Shown: positions 46,746 through 55,441 of the stretch, piece by piece
Layout of the letters: each line of letters opens with the position of its first letter
Position numbering within the stretch: position 1 is the stretch's first letter
Assembly: GCA_018334495.1 (NCBI GenBank)
Contig: JAGXLV010000001.1
Span: 78,034 to 142,033, forward strand
Direction: 5' to 3'
Length of the DNA: 64,000 nucleotides
Source of the DNA: Oleiphilaceae bacterium
GTDB taxonomy: Bacteria > Pseudomonadota > Gammaproteobacteria > Pseudomonadales > Oleiphilaceae
Notes under the pieces: model-generated
What the model was told of the DNA's origin: nothing
The model's database searches: none
The model's input: the letters and a program-made list of their open reading frames with translations, nothing else
Position numbers and translations under genes: made by a program

Positions 46746-47486
46746 GTGAATCAAGCATCGCCGGAGTCCCAGTTTTCACCGCAGAGCATCGTTATGCTGC
46801 GGGCCAGCAATCTCAGCCACCGGGTCGATCTGGGGAATGATACGCTAACAATCTTGCAGGGGGTCAATCTTGAAATCAAGCGCTCCGAGTCCGTGGCCAT
46901 TGTGGGCCGCTCCGGTTCAGGCAAAACCACGCTGTTGGGTCTGTTGGCGGGATTGGATGTTCCCACCGAGGGTGTGGTGGAACTCGATGGTGCCAGGATC
47001 AGTGAGCTCAGCGAGGACGACCGGGCCCGCATGCGCGCCCAGAGAGTCGGGTTTATTTTTCAGTCATTCCAGCTTTTGCCGGCCCTGACCGCCCTGGAAA
47101 ACGTGATGCTGCCCCTGGAACTGGGCGATCACAAAGCGCCGGGAGCGAAAGCCCGGGAACTGCTGGAACGCGTCGGCCTGGGCGATCGCCTGCGCCACAC
47201 GCCCCGGCAACTGTCCGGGGGTGAGCAACAACGGGTGGCCATTGCCAGGGCATTTGCCGCCGATCCTATCGTCCTGTTTGCTGATGAGCCTACCGGAAAC
47301 CTGGACAACCAGACCGGTGAAACCATCTCCGATCTGTTGATGGCCCTGAACCGGGAGCAGGGCACGACGCTGGTTATGGTGACGCATGATGAACCCCTGG
47401 CAGCACGCTGTCAGCGCCAGTTCAATATTGATGCCGGCCGGGTGTCGGAGGCGGACCAGGCGGCGGTGGAGGAGCTCACGCGATGA
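46746..47486 (+). CDS. ABC transporter ATP-binding protein (YbbA/LolD type)
   Basis: The 246-residue ATPase has Walker A GRSGSGKTTLLG, the signature LSGGEQQRVAIARAF, Walker B IVLFADEPTGNLD and the switch His in VMVTHDEPLA. The FQSFQLLPALTALENVMLPLEL segment is typical of the MacB/LolD/FtsE group. It pairs with the FtsX-like permease directly downstream, overlapping it by 4 bp (ATGA). GTG at 46746 is chosen as start because AGGAG lies five bases upstream; GTG at 46740 and ATG at 46794 are alternatives. The E. coli equivalent is YbbA, divergent from tesA as here. Confidence 0.9.
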   Translation: MNQASPESQFSPQSIVMLRASNLSHRVDLGNDTLTILQGVNLEIKRSESVAIVGRSGSGKTTLLGLLAGLDVPTEGVVELDGARISELSEDDRARMRAQRVGFIFQSFQLLPALTALENVMLPLELGDHKAPGAKARELLERVGLGDRLRHTPRQLSGGEQQRVAIARAFAADPIVLFADEPTGNLDNQTGETISDLLMALNREQGTTLVMVTHDEPLAARCQRQFNIDAGRVSEADQAAVEELTR

Positions 47487-49972
47487 TGAGTGCCACCCGA
47501 AAGCTGACGTCAGTCAGGCGCGACTGGCGCGAGCGGGATGTGCGTGTGGTGCTGGCGGCCCTGATTGTGGCGGTGGCCACGGTCGCGACCATTGCGCTTT
47601 TTGCCAGCCAGTTACAAAGCACACTGGTCACCTCGGCCAGCGCCTTCCTGGCGGGCGACCGTCAACTGGAGTCGGAAAACGGCGAGCCGATACCCGCGCA
47701 ATGGCGCGAAGAGGCCCGAAGCCGCGGGCTTGAAACCGCCCAAATGGTTGAATTTTCCACCATGGTGCTGGCTGGGGACGAGTTTCAATTGGTCTCTGTC
47801 AAAGCCGTCAACAAACAGTATCCGTTGCGTGGTGAAATCGAGTTTCAGAAAGAGCCCGATGCCTCCAGGCAGATGGTCTCCCGCGGCCCTGAACAGGGCG
47901 AGGTCTGGCTTAACCCGCGCCTGCTCAAGCTTTTGAATGTGAGTGTTGGAGACAGCATCGAGGTCGGCGAAAAAAACCTCAGCGTGACGGGGCTGCTGAT
48001 CCGGACGCCGGACGGCGGTTTCAATATGTCGGCCCTGTCGCCGCGAATCATGATGCACGCAGCGGATGTGGCCGCCACCCAGGTGGTTCAGGAAGGCAGC
48101 CGGGTTGAATACGTCAACCTCTTTGCTGGTGAGGAACCGGCTCTGGAGAGCTTTTACCGCTGGCTTCAGCCCCGACTCGGGCCAAGTCACGAGTGGGAGA
48201 GTATCCGCGACGGCCAGGCCTTGTCGGATTCGCTGGAGCGGGCCGAGCGTTTCCTGCTGCTGGGCGGTAGCCTGGCGGTCTTGCTGGCGGCCGTGGCCGT
48301 TGCCGTGGCAAGCAGGCAGTATGCCCTGAATCAACGCGACACCGTGGCGCTGCTCAAGACTCTCGGGCTTGGCAGTCGCAGTATCGGCAGGCTCTACCTG
48401 GGTCGCCTTTCGCTTTGGGGTCTTGCCGGCATGGTCGGCGGCTTGCTGGTGTCCTTACCGTTATTCTGGCTGCTTACCCAGCTCATGGCACAAGCGCTGG
48501 ATCAGCCCGTTGAGCCCCGGCTTGACGTAATGGCGCTGACGCCGGCGCTTCTGACGGCGCTGGTCTCACTGTTTGCCTTCGCCTATCCACCTATTAGGCG
48601 TTTGCGTGACGTTCCCGCCATGAGGGTTCTTCGGAGCCAGCCCGGCGAAGCGGGCGAAAAAGCCTGGCTTGACGTGGTTATTGCCGCAGTGGCCGTCTTT
48701 GGCCTGGTCTGGTTGTATGCCAGAGAGATATCCCTGGTGCTTTCTTTGCTGGGTGGCATGATCGCGCTTATTGCGGTGCTCGTGTTGTTGGGCTGGTGCC
48801 TGGTGTCCAGCCTCAAGCACATGTCCGGCGGCGGCAGCGCCTGGCGCCTGGCGTTGGTGGGGCTGTACCGGCATCGTCGAGCCAGTCTGTCCCAGATTGC
48901 CGTATTTGCCATGACATTGATGCTGGCCACGACCCTGATTCTGGTTCGGTCTTCCCTGCTGGCGGATTGGCAGGCGCAATTGCCGGAAGACACCCCCAAT
49001 CATTTCCTGATCAACATCGCGCCGGATGCTGTGCCTGAGGTGGAAGGCTTTCTCAAAGCGCGTGACCTGCCGCTGGACACGCTGTACCCCATGGTGCGTG
49101 GCCGTCTGACCCAGATAAACGGCGAGCCGGTGCGTGAAGTGGTCAGCAAGGAAAGCGATGTGGGCGCCCTGAACCGCGAGCTGAACCTTACCTGGATGAG
49201 CGACCTTCCTGAAGACAACCGCATCGTTGCCGGTGAGTGGTTTGATCCGGGGCAAACCGAGGGCGTGTCAGTGGAATCGGAATTGGCAGAAAAGCTGGGC
49301 GTGGACGTGGGCGATAGCCTGGGCTTCACTATAGGGTCGGATACCATTTCCGAGCCGGTGACCAGCATCAGGACAGTGCAATGGAGTAGCCTGAAACCCA
49401 ATTTCTATATGGCCTTTCCGCCCGGCGGCGCGCTCGATGGCATGCCGGCCACCTGGATTACGAGCTTTTACCTGGAAAGCGATGAGAAGTCCGATCTGAA
49501 CGAGTTTGCGCGTCAGTTCCCGACCATTTCGGTTCTGGAAATCGATCATATTATTGAGCGCATTCAGGATATTGTCAGGCAGGTGACCCAGGCCATAGAA
49601 GCTATCCTGGCCTTGATCCTGGCGGCGGCTGTGGTGGTCATGGCCGCCGTGGTCAGCGCCACTCTGCAGGATCGCCAGCGCGAGGGTGCGCTCTTGCGAA
49701 CCCTGGGCGGGCGTCAGTCACTGCTGGTTCGAAGCACCATGCTCGAGTTTGCATTGCTTGGTCTATTCGCCGGGATACTCGGGGTGGTGGCTGCGGAAGT
49801 GGCCGTATGGGCATTGCAGTACCGCATGTTCGAGGGCGAGTTCCGCTGGCACTGGCAAATCGTTGTGCCGATCCCGCTGATCAGTGCGGTTGTGCTGGCG
49901 TTTCTGGGGCGCTGGCAGCTCCGGCCAGTGCTGAGTGTTTCGCCGATGCTGTTACTGCGCCGCCTCGAGTGA
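47483..49972 (+). CDS. FtsX-like ABC permease (YbbP type)
   Basis: The 829-residue membrane protein contains two FtsX-like permease units: an N-terminal helix (about 25-45), a large periplasmic domain, helices around 265-385, further helices near 395-440 and 470-495, a second periplasmic domain, and three helices near the C-terminus (about 695-800). This is the YbbP arrangement, a duplicated FtsX core. Such exporters work in lipid or lipoprotein-linked tasks in the envelope; the cargo is unknown. Tandem ATG codons overlap the stop of the ATPase gene. Ends before a GC-rich hairpin shared with a convergent gene. Confidence 0.9.
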   Translation: MMSATRKLTSVRRDWRERDVRVVLAALIVAVATVATIALFASQLQSTLVTSASAFLAGDRQLESENGEPIPAQWREEARSRGLETAQMVEFSTMVLAGDEFQLVSVKAVNKQYPLRGEIEFQKEPDASRQMVSRGPEQGEVWLNPRLLKLLNVSVGDSIEVGEKNLSVTGLLIRTPDGGFNMSALSPRIMMHAADVAATQVVQEGSRVEYVNLFAGEEPALESFYRWLQPRLGPSHEWESIRDGQALSDSLERAERFLLLGGSLAVLLAAVAVAVASRQYALNQRDTVALLKTLGLGSRSIGRLYLGRLSLWGLAGMVGGLLVSLPLFWLLTQLMAQALDQPVEPRLDVMALTPALLTALVSLFAFAYPPIRRLRDVPAMRVLRSQPGEAGEKAWLDVVIAAVAVFGLVWLYAREISLVLSLLGGMIALIAVLVLLGWCLVSSLKHMSGGGSAWRLALVGLYRHRRASLSQIAVFAMTLMLATTLILVRSSLLADWQAQLPEDTPNHFLINIAPDAVPEVEGFLKARDLPLDTLYPMVRGRLTQINGEPVREVVSKESDVGALNRELNLTWMSDLPEDNRIVAGEWFDPGQTEGVSVESELAEKLGVDVGDSLGFTIGSDTISEPVTSIRTVQWSSLKPNFYMAFPPGGALDGMPATWITSFYLESDEKSDLNEFARQFPTISVLEIDHIIERIQDIVRQVTQAIEAILALILAAAVVVMAAVVSATLQDRQREGALLRTLGGRQSLLVRSTMLEFALLGLFAGILGVVAAEVAVWALQYRMFEGEFRWHWQIVVPIPLISAVVLAFLGRWQLRPVLSVSPMLLLRRLE

Positions 49973-50009
49973 GGCACTGCTGAGAAGTGAGTGGGCTGTC
50001 TCTGTCACA

Positions 50010-50037
50010 CCCCTCCGGGCTGTTCAGCCCGGAGGGG
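50010..50037. terminator. Perfect 12-bp hairpin between convergent genes
   Basis: CCCCTCCGGGCT and AGCCCGGAGGGG pair without mismatch around a GTTC loop. It lies between the ABC permease (plus) and the alcohol dehydrogenase (minus). There is no T-run on either side; the very stable stem may still act as a bidirectional transcription end or protect 3' ends. Confidence 0.7.
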
Positions 50038-50042
50038 CACTA

Positions 50043-51230
50043 CTAGGCCCAGGCTCGCTTCAACACCGCACGAGCGTCCTCCAGGCTGACTTCCCGACGG
50101 TTGAACATGATAGAACCGTCGTCCAGGGCGTTGGTCGCAATCTTCTCCAGTTCGTGTTCTTTGATTTTGCCGGTTTCCTTGATCGTGCGCGGTAACTTGC
50201 AATGCTTGTACAGATCATCGCGCAGACGCCTAATCGCGGAAATGGAGGCTTCAGGCCGGCGGGATAAGGGTGTGGCGGCAAAGGCATCAGGGCCTTCCAG
50301 GTAGAGTAGCAATTCACCCAGCGGCTCCCGAATGGATTCCAGGTTGTATTCCAGCACATAGGGCAGGAAAAGATTCATGCAAAGGCCGTGGGGCAAGTGA
50401 CAGATAGACCCCGTCGCATGGCCGAGCGCGTGCACCAGACCCACCATTGAGTTGGAGAAGGCGATCCCGGCCATGGTGGAGGCCTGGGCCAGCTCCAGTC
50501 GCGCGTCGGCATTCTTCGGGTCCTTCATCACGATGCGCAGTGACGCGCTGATTTTTGTGATGGCCGAGGTCGCATAGGCGTCGCTCAAGGGGTTCTTGCC
50601 CATGCAGGTAAAGGCTTCGACAGCGTGCGTCATGGCGTCCATGGCCGTGGCCGCAGTGACATGGGGCGGCAGGGTCAGGGTCATGCGGGGGTCAATGATG
50701 GCGGCGTTAGGCAACAGGAAAGACGATGAGAAGGGCAGCTTGACTGACTTTTCGTGATCCGCAATGACCGCGACCGAGGTGACCTCGGAGCCGGTGCCGG
50801 CGGTTGTCGGCACCACGAAGAAGGGTTTGAGTGCCTTTTTTATGACCCCCGCTCCGACGTAAGCCCTGATGTCATCGCCGCCTTCCGATGCCAGAATATT
50901 CACAGCCTTGGCGGTGTCAATGGCGGAGCCACCGCCAACGGCAATAATTGAATCGCATTTCTCCTGGCGGTAGACGCCAACAATGTCGCGCACGACAGCT
51001 GTTGATGAGTCCGGCGGCACATCGTCGTAAATAGCGACGATTTCCAGGTCACTCTCTTCGCAAGCGGAAATGATCGGCTCCAGAAGCCCTGCGCCGCGAA
51101 CACCTTTATCGGTGATGATCATGGGGCGTTTGGCGGCCAGGCCCCGGACTTCATAGGGGATGTGTTCCAAAGCGGCTTTGCCGGCAATCACTTTAACCGG
51201 GCAGAAAAACTCGTAGTAGTCGTTGTTCAT
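50043..51230 (-). CDS. Iron-containing alcohol dehydrogenase
   Basis: The 395-residue group III dehydrogenase has the NAD(P) loop AVGGGSAIDTAKAV, PTTAGTGSEVT and the metal ligand set: Asp and His in AMDAMTHAVEAF, then His in LVHALGHATGS and His in CHLPHGLCM. It oxidises or reduces an alcohol/aldehyde pair; 1,2-diols, butanol and methanol are all possible in this family. Its ATG overlaps the stop of the upstream SCP2-like gene (ATGA), so the two are co-translated. This pairing suggests a lipid-derived or hydrophobic substrate, but that is inference. Confidence 0.92.
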   Translation of the reverse strand: MNNDYYEFFCPVKVIAGKAALEHIPYEVRGLAAKRPMIITDKGVRGAGLLEPIISACEESDLEIVAIYDDVPPDSSTAVVRDIVGVYRQEKCDSIIAVGGGSAIDTAKAVNILASEGGDDIRAYVGAGVIKKALKPFFVVPTTAGTGSEVTSVAVIADHEKSVKLPFSSSFLLPNAAIIDPRMTLTLPPHVTAATAMDAMTHAVEAFTCMGKNPLSDAYATSAITKISASLRIVMKDPKNADARLELAQASTMAGIAFSNSMVGLVHALGHATGSICHLPHGLCMNLFLPYVLEYNLESIREPLGELLLYLEGPDAFAATPLSRRPEASISAIRRLRDDLYKHCKLPRTIKETGKIKEHELEKIATNALDDGSIMFNRREVSLEDARAVLKRAWA

Positions 51231-51787
51231 GTTGTTGCTCTCACCCTGTCGAAAAATTGGCTGGCTACTTTCAGATAAATGCGGGCGGCACTGATCAACT
51301 TGGTGGGTAACTTAAGGTTATCCGGGTACTCCTTGACCGCGCGGCCTGCCACGAGTTTGGGCAGAATAAAGACCTCCAGCCGGTTGAGAATTCGCGTCAT
51401 CCGAACCGCATGACTGATGTCGCCATTGACCAGCATGCGGTCATTGGCAAAAGCCACCGATGTTTTTTCCTGAAACGAAAGCACCAGAAACGCGTGAGCG
51501 ATATGTTTGAACTGAATCGACAGGTTCACCGGCCGCGGCGGTTTGCCGGCATGGAATCGAAGTGCGCCGGCGCCAAGGTGTTCAATGATCATGTTCGGCC
51601 CGTTGGGCATGACCATCATCTCGAAAATAAAACCGTTGGGCAGCGCACGGGCCTCAGCCTGAACCTCTCTGTCCATTTCACTGATGGCCTGAAGGGCCTG
51701 GCCCATCACCTGGAACATGACCTCCACATACAGGCGGCGAGCCTGGAGCGCCATGGGCTTGATGTGTCTGGTTAGCATTACATACAT
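51227..51787 (-). CDS. SCP2-like small protein upstream of the alcohol dehydrogenase
   Basis: The 186-residue protein is not firmly recognised. The stretch VNLSIQFKHIAHAFLVLSF, then a short strand, then NDRMLVNGDISHAVRMTRIL resembles the sterol-carrier (SCP2) fold, in which a Gly-Asp turn follows the last strand. SCP2-like proteins bind lipids or acyl groups. There is no signal peptide. Start candidates are ATG at 51787, ATG at 51778 and TTG at 51811; none has a strong ribosome site. The gene is the first of a two-gene unit with the alcohol dehydrogenase and lies just downstream of a perfect dyad at 51813-51834. Confidence 0.65.
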   Translation of the reverse strand: MYVMLTRHIKPMALQARRLYVEVMFQVMGQALQAISEMDREVQAEARALPNGFIFEMMVMPNGPNMIIEHLGAGALRFHAGKPPRPVNLSIQFKHIAHAFLVLSFQEKTSVAFANDRMLVNGDISHAVRMTRILNRLEVFILPKLVAGRAVKEYPDNLKLPTKLISAARIYLKVASQFFDRVRATT

Positions 51788-51812
51788 CCGATTGTGAATG
51801 GTATGGTTCAAT

Positions 51813-51834
51813 TTTTAGAGTTATTGCTCTAAAA
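51813..51834 (-). promoter_or_regulatory. Perfect dyad, likely operator of the SCP2-like/alcohol dehydrogenase operon
   Basis: TTTTAGAG and CTCTAAAA are perfect 8-bp inverted arms separated by six bases. The element lies about 25 bp upstream of the SCP2-like gene, where a repressor would cover the promoter. Size and spacing fit a dimeric helix-turn-helix regulator such as TetR or MarR type; no regulator gene is adjacent. Confidence 0.6.
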
Positions 51835-51938
51835 GTCAATGCAACCCTGGTATCGAAAGGTTACAGGCGGGACCCGCCAGCCAAGCCCTTGACTCGCGGT
51901 ATCAACGCCACTAAAAGCGGTTTGTTTCGCAAAAGCAA

Positions 51939-52949
51939 TTGTTTGGAGCGGGCTCCTGGACGAGGATAGAGGTCAAGCAGCAAGGCAGTCGGAGAGTGGT
52001 ATTGAAAAGATCTGAGAGCGAAGCGCCTGGTTTGGAAGGCAGACTCGCGCCCTGGTCCTATGAAACCGGTGCGGGGTTTACAGTACGAGGCCTGAAAAGT
52101 CAGCCAAGAGGTCGGCCATTACTGCATTTCATTCATGGCAACGGCTACTCCGGGCTGATCTACGAGCGGCTTCTGTCGCCTTTACTGGATCATGTGGATT
52201 TGATTATCAGTGATATTCAAGGCCATGGTGACAGTGATTACGGCGGCAAATTTCTGGGCTGGAATGCGACAGCGGTCATTTGTGAAGAGGCTTTGCGCAA
52301 CCTGCAACCAGACTATGTGACGGCTGATGGCGACCCCGTGCCGATTTTTGGCATGGGCCACAGCTTCGGGGGCGTCATGACGGCGTTAATCATGGCGCGT
52401 TCACCGGACTTGTTTCGCCAGGCTGTTCTGCTTGACCCCGTTCTTTTTACCCCCGCCATGGCAAAAGTCATGGCGCTGTCAGACGTGCTGGGTCTTTGGC
52501 AAAAAAACCAGATGGCCAACCGGGCACGAAAGCGCCGGTTCCACTGGCCGGATGCTGACCAGGCGTTTCAGAGCTTTCACCAACGGGGAATTTTCAAGGG
52601 TTGGGAAGAGGACTGCCTGCAGAGCTATGTACGCCACGGTCTGCTACCGGCCGAGAACGGTGGTGTCATCCTGAGGTGTCTTCCTGAGCGCGAAGCCGAA
52701 CTTTTTGCTTCATACCCCAAGAAACTCTGGCCAGCCTTACGTGCTGTCAGGACACCCACCCATGTAATCCATGGCGAAGGCACCTTTGCTTTCGTGGCCA
52801 GGTCTGTTGCCCGCTGGCAGGCTACAAATCCGGCAATCACCTCGGAACAGAGCCCTGGCGGCCACTGTTTCATGATGCAATACCCTGAAGCGACCGTTGC
52901 GCGAATATTGGCCAGCCTGCCGCTTCAGAACCAGGGCGCTAGCCCGTAA
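51939..52949 (+). CDS. Alpha/beta hydrolase
   Basis: The 336-residue protein has the alpha/beta-hydrolase core: LLHFIHGNGYSGLIY (oxyanion HGNG), nucleophile in GMGHSFGGVMTAL and a late His in SPGGHCFMMQYPEA. Its substrate is unknown. The start is unclear: TTG at 51939 is the farthest upstream codon, while a GTG/TTG pair near 51996-52005, after GGAGA, would give a protein about 20 residues shorter and closer to the conserved core. Its 3' end overlaps the M48 protease gene on the opposite strand by 11 bp. Confidence 0.82.
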   Translation: MFGAGSWTRIEVKQQGSRRVVLKRSESEAPGLEGRLAPWSYETGAGFTVRGLKSQPRGRPLLHFIHGNGYSGLIYERLLSPLLDHVDLIISDIQGHGDSDYGGKFLGWNATAVICEEALRNLQPDYVTADGDPVPIFGMGHSFGGVMTALIMARSPDLFRQAVLLDPVLFTPAMAKVMALSDVLGLWQKNQMANRARKRRFHWPDADQAFQSFHQRGIFKGWEEDCLQSYVRHGLLPAENGGVILRCLPEREAELFASYPKKLWPALRAVRTPTHVIHGEGTFAFVARSVARWQATNPAITSEQSPGGHCFMMQYPEATVARILASLPLQNQGASP

Positions 52950-54225
52950 GCGCGGACAGTTTCCGCCTTGCCTCAGCCGCCACTTCACCCTCGGCCTGTG
53001 CCGCTGTCTCGTAATACTGGATGGCGTCATCACGGCGATTTTGCCGGACAGCGATGTCACCAAGCCGCAGGAAGGCGAGGGAGGTCGGAACCACCTCATT
53101 GGCCTGCTTGAGGTCTTCACGAGCCTGTTCCAGATTGTCCAGTTTCAACTCATGAAGGCCTCTTTGCAGCCTGTAGCTGAACATTTCCGGGTAAAGGGCG
53201 ACGGCCTTGTCGTAATCCGCGCGGGCCTGCTCGGTGCGGTCCTTCTTTTCATTAAGTTGGGCCCGGAGAGAGTAGAAACGGGCCTCGTCCGGCTCGATAC
53301 GAATCGCTTCGTTAACCTTGGCCAGCGCCGCATCGGTGTTGCCCTCTTTCGCCAGGCTCTGAGCTTCTTCTTCCGCTTCGTAAGCCGGCAGGTGCTCGCG
53401 CAGATAGCTCAGTTTCTGGTCATAGGCCTGGCGTCCGAGCTCGCCGCCAGCACCGATGTTTTCGACCAGCTTCTGGTTTTCCTCCACGCGTTTTTGAGAC
53501 GGCGGATGAGTGGCGAACAGACCCTGAACAAAGCCCGGCGCGTCGCCTTCGGACAATCGCAGGAAAACCTCCTGCAGTTCCACCGCCGCCTGGGGATCGT
53601 AACCCGCTGCCTTCATGTAGCGGATACCGTGACGGTCAGCTTCAAGCTCGTGGCTCTGGCTGTTCTGGGCCAGCGCAATCTGGGCGCCCACTGCGGCTCC
53701 GCCCATCACCAGCCCGGCCAGTTCGTTGTCGCTCATGGCGAGGCCCAGGCCGGCCAGGCCGGCACTGAGGATCATACCGCGCTGCATGCGCTGAACGCTG
53801 TGGCGCGCGGCGGCATGTACGATTTCGTGGCCCATCACGGCCGCCAGCTGGGCTTCGTTATCCAGTTCCGTCAAAAGCCCCCGGTTAATGGCGATTTTAC
53901 CAGCGGGCAGGGCCCAGGCGTTCGGGACCCCGCTGTTGAGAACCACAAATTCGTAAGGCAGGTCCGGCCGGTCGCTTACCCGGGCCAGTTTCTGGCCCAC
54001 CTCGCTGACGTACTGACTCAAATCAGGATCCACATAATACTTCCCGCCCTGCAATTGCTGGGTGGGTTTGTATTGTTCGGCGCCAATAGACAGCTCCTGG
54101 CTTTCCGGAATCAGCGACAGTTGTCGTTCCCCCGTAACCGGATTGGTCGAGCAGCCCGCGGCCAGAGCGAGCAGTGCAAGAATGGGCAGGGTGCGAGTCA
54201 GGAACCGATTTATCACGATAAACAT
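52939..54225 (-). CDS. M48 family metalloprotease lipoprotein with TPR repeats
   Basis: The 428-residue protein has a lipoprotein signal (LALLALAAGC, lipidated Cys25), an M48 zinc-protease domain with HEIVH at 133-137 and the third ligand in SHELEADRHG, and a C-terminal region of three or four TPR repeats (about 290-425). That is the BepA/YfgC organisation, a periplasmic protease and chaperone for outer-membrane proteins such as LptD. The length is somewhat below E. coli BepA (487). It probably sits at the inner face of the outer membrane or in the periplasm. Upstream is the divergent thioesterase pair. Confidence 0.9.
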   Translation of the reverse strand: MFIVINRFLTRTLPILALLALAAGCSTNPVTGERQLSLIPESQELSIGAEQYKPTQQLQGGKYYVDPDLSQYVSEVGQKLARVSDRPDLPYEFVVLNSGVPNAWALPAGKIAINRGLLTELDNEAQLAAVMGHEIVHAAARHSVQRMQRGMILSAGLAGLGLAMSDNELAGLVMGGAAVGAQIALAQNSQSHELEADRHGIRYMKAAGYDPQAAVELQEVFLRLSEGDAPGFVQGLFATHPPSQKRVEENQKLVENIGAGGELGRQAYDQKLSYLREHLPAYEAEEEAQSLAKEGNTDAALAKVNEAIRIEPDEARFYSLRAQLNEKKDRTEQARADYDKAVALYPEMFSYRLQRGLHELKLDNLEQAREDLKQANEVVPTSLAFLRLGDIAVRQNRRDDAIQYYETAAQAEGEVAAEARRKLSALTG

Positions 54226-54388
54226 CCTTGGCGTTGGAAGAGCTATACGGTGATCTTATAACACACAAAGCTTCTTGTTCGAGCGTTGAATCCTGGCCTA
54301 TTTTTTGAGGGGTGTCTGGAGCGGTCGGGGACGATCAGGTATTCTTCGGGCCTCATCGCGAATGACCAAGGGTTTACAGGAAAAAAGC

Positions 54389-54859
54389 ATGAACGACAGA
54401 CTTCGAGCGGACCGGGTAAGGCGATTCGTCAATAGCCTCAATCAGGCCCGGACTCTCGGGTTGAGCGTGACCTCGGCCACAGAGCAGCAATTGACGCTTT
54501 GCCTGCCGTACAGCGAAAAAATCATTGGCAACCCCGAGACACGCGTGATCCACGGTGGCGCCATCACCACATTGATGGATACCACCTGCGGTTCGGTCAT
54601 GATCTGTGTACTGCCGGATTTCGAACTTTGCCCGACCCTGGATTTGCGAATGGATTACATGCATCCGGCTGAGCCTGACCGGCCCGTTTACGCCCGCGCC
54701 GAAGTCTATCGCCTGACTCGCCACATCGTTTTCACCCGATGCCAGGCCTACCAGGACGAAGGCGATCCGGTCGCCCAATGCGTCGGCACTTTTATGCGCA
54801 TCGGGCCTGGGGCCTTGCCCCGCGCCTACCGGGATCTGATTACCGGAGGTGAGGCATGA
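54389..54859 (+). CDS. PaaI-type hotdog thioesterase 1
   Basis: The 156-residue hotdog-fold protein contains GNPETRVIHGGAITTLMDTTCG, the HGG helix motif with catalytic Asp of the PaaI thioesterase family, and TLDLRMDYMHPAEPD, the typical strand. It should hydrolyse an acyl-CoA of unknown chain type. The start at 54389 follows AGGA by seven bases; an ATG at 54362 has no site. Its last four bases overlap the start of a second hotdog gene, so the two may form a heteromeric enzyme. Confidence 0.87.
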   Translation: MNDRLRADRVRRFVNSLNQARTLGLSVTSATEQQLTLCLPYSEKIIGNPETRVIHGGAITTLMDTTCGSVMICVLPDFELCPTLDLRMDYMHPAEPDRPVYARAEVYRLTRHIVFTRCQAYQDEGDPVAQCVGTFMRIGPGALPRAYRDLITGGEA

Positions 54860-55290
54860 CCAGCGAGGAGATCCTCAAACATACCCGGGATACCGGCGAT
54901 TTCATGCCCTTGCTCGAAAGCATCCCCTATGCCGTTTTTATCGGTTTGCATTGTGACCGTTTCGGTGACGACATCATCTTCCGTTTGCCGCCCAAACCTG
55001 AAAACCTCGGCAACCCCGTATTGCCCGCGATCCACGGCGGCGTAATCGGCGGCTTCATGGAAGTCTCCGCGGCCATCTACCTCATGATGTCCCAGGACAT
55101 CTTCCGGGTACCCAAAATCATCGACTTCTCCCTTGACTACCTGCGCGCCGGTCTCGACCAGGAAACCTTCGCCGAATGCCATCTCACGCGCCAGGGCAAA
55201 CGCGTTGCCAACGTCATGATTACTGCCTGGCAGAAATCCCGTCAGCAGCCTATCGCCACGGCACGCGCGCATTTCCTGATGGAAGACTGA
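54856..55290 (+). CDS. PaaI-type hotdog thioesterase 2
   Basis: The 144-residue protein has the same fold as its upstream neighbour: GNPVLPAIHGGVIGGFMEVSA replaces the catalytic segment, with Glu where the first protein has Asp, and IIDFSLDYLRAGLDQE follows. Start and upstream stop overlap as ATGA. The two are clearly diverged, so the duplication is not recent. A heterodimeric or co-regulated pair is likely. The htpG promoter lies in the 151 bp that follow. Confidence 0.85.
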   Translation: MTSEEILKHTRDTGDFMPLLESIPYAVFIGLHCDRFGDDIIFRLPPKPENLGNPVLPAIHGGVIGGFMEVSAAIYLMMSQDIFRVPKIIDFSLDYLRAGLDQETFAECHLTRQGKRVANVMITAWQKSRQQPIATARAHFLMED

Positions 55291-55316
55291 AAACTGCGGG
55301 TTTTGCCATCCCCGGG

Positions 55317-55342
55317 CTTGAAAACCGACGACCGACCCCCAA
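55317..55342 (+). promoter_or_regulatory. Sigma-32-type heat-shock promoter of htpG
   Basis: CTTGAA (55317-55322) and CCCCAA (55337-55342) are separated by 14 bp, close to the RpoH consensus CTTGAAA-N11-16-CCCCATNT. It lies 100 bp before the htpG ATG, as expected for a heat-shock chaperone. Confidence 0.75.
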
Positions 55343-55441
55343 CCTCTCTGGCAGCAAACCCGCAGGCCCGCCCCTTCACCGATCTGTCACGGCACGCGGG
55401 CCGTCACCAAAAAAGACCCCAGCTCAGGAGTACCAACAAGC

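Noticed and set aside
52897..54261. 454-residue open frame opposite the M48 protease
   Set aside because: The minus-strand gene has a lipobox, HExxH and TPRs; the plus-strand frame has none and is a codon-bias shadow.
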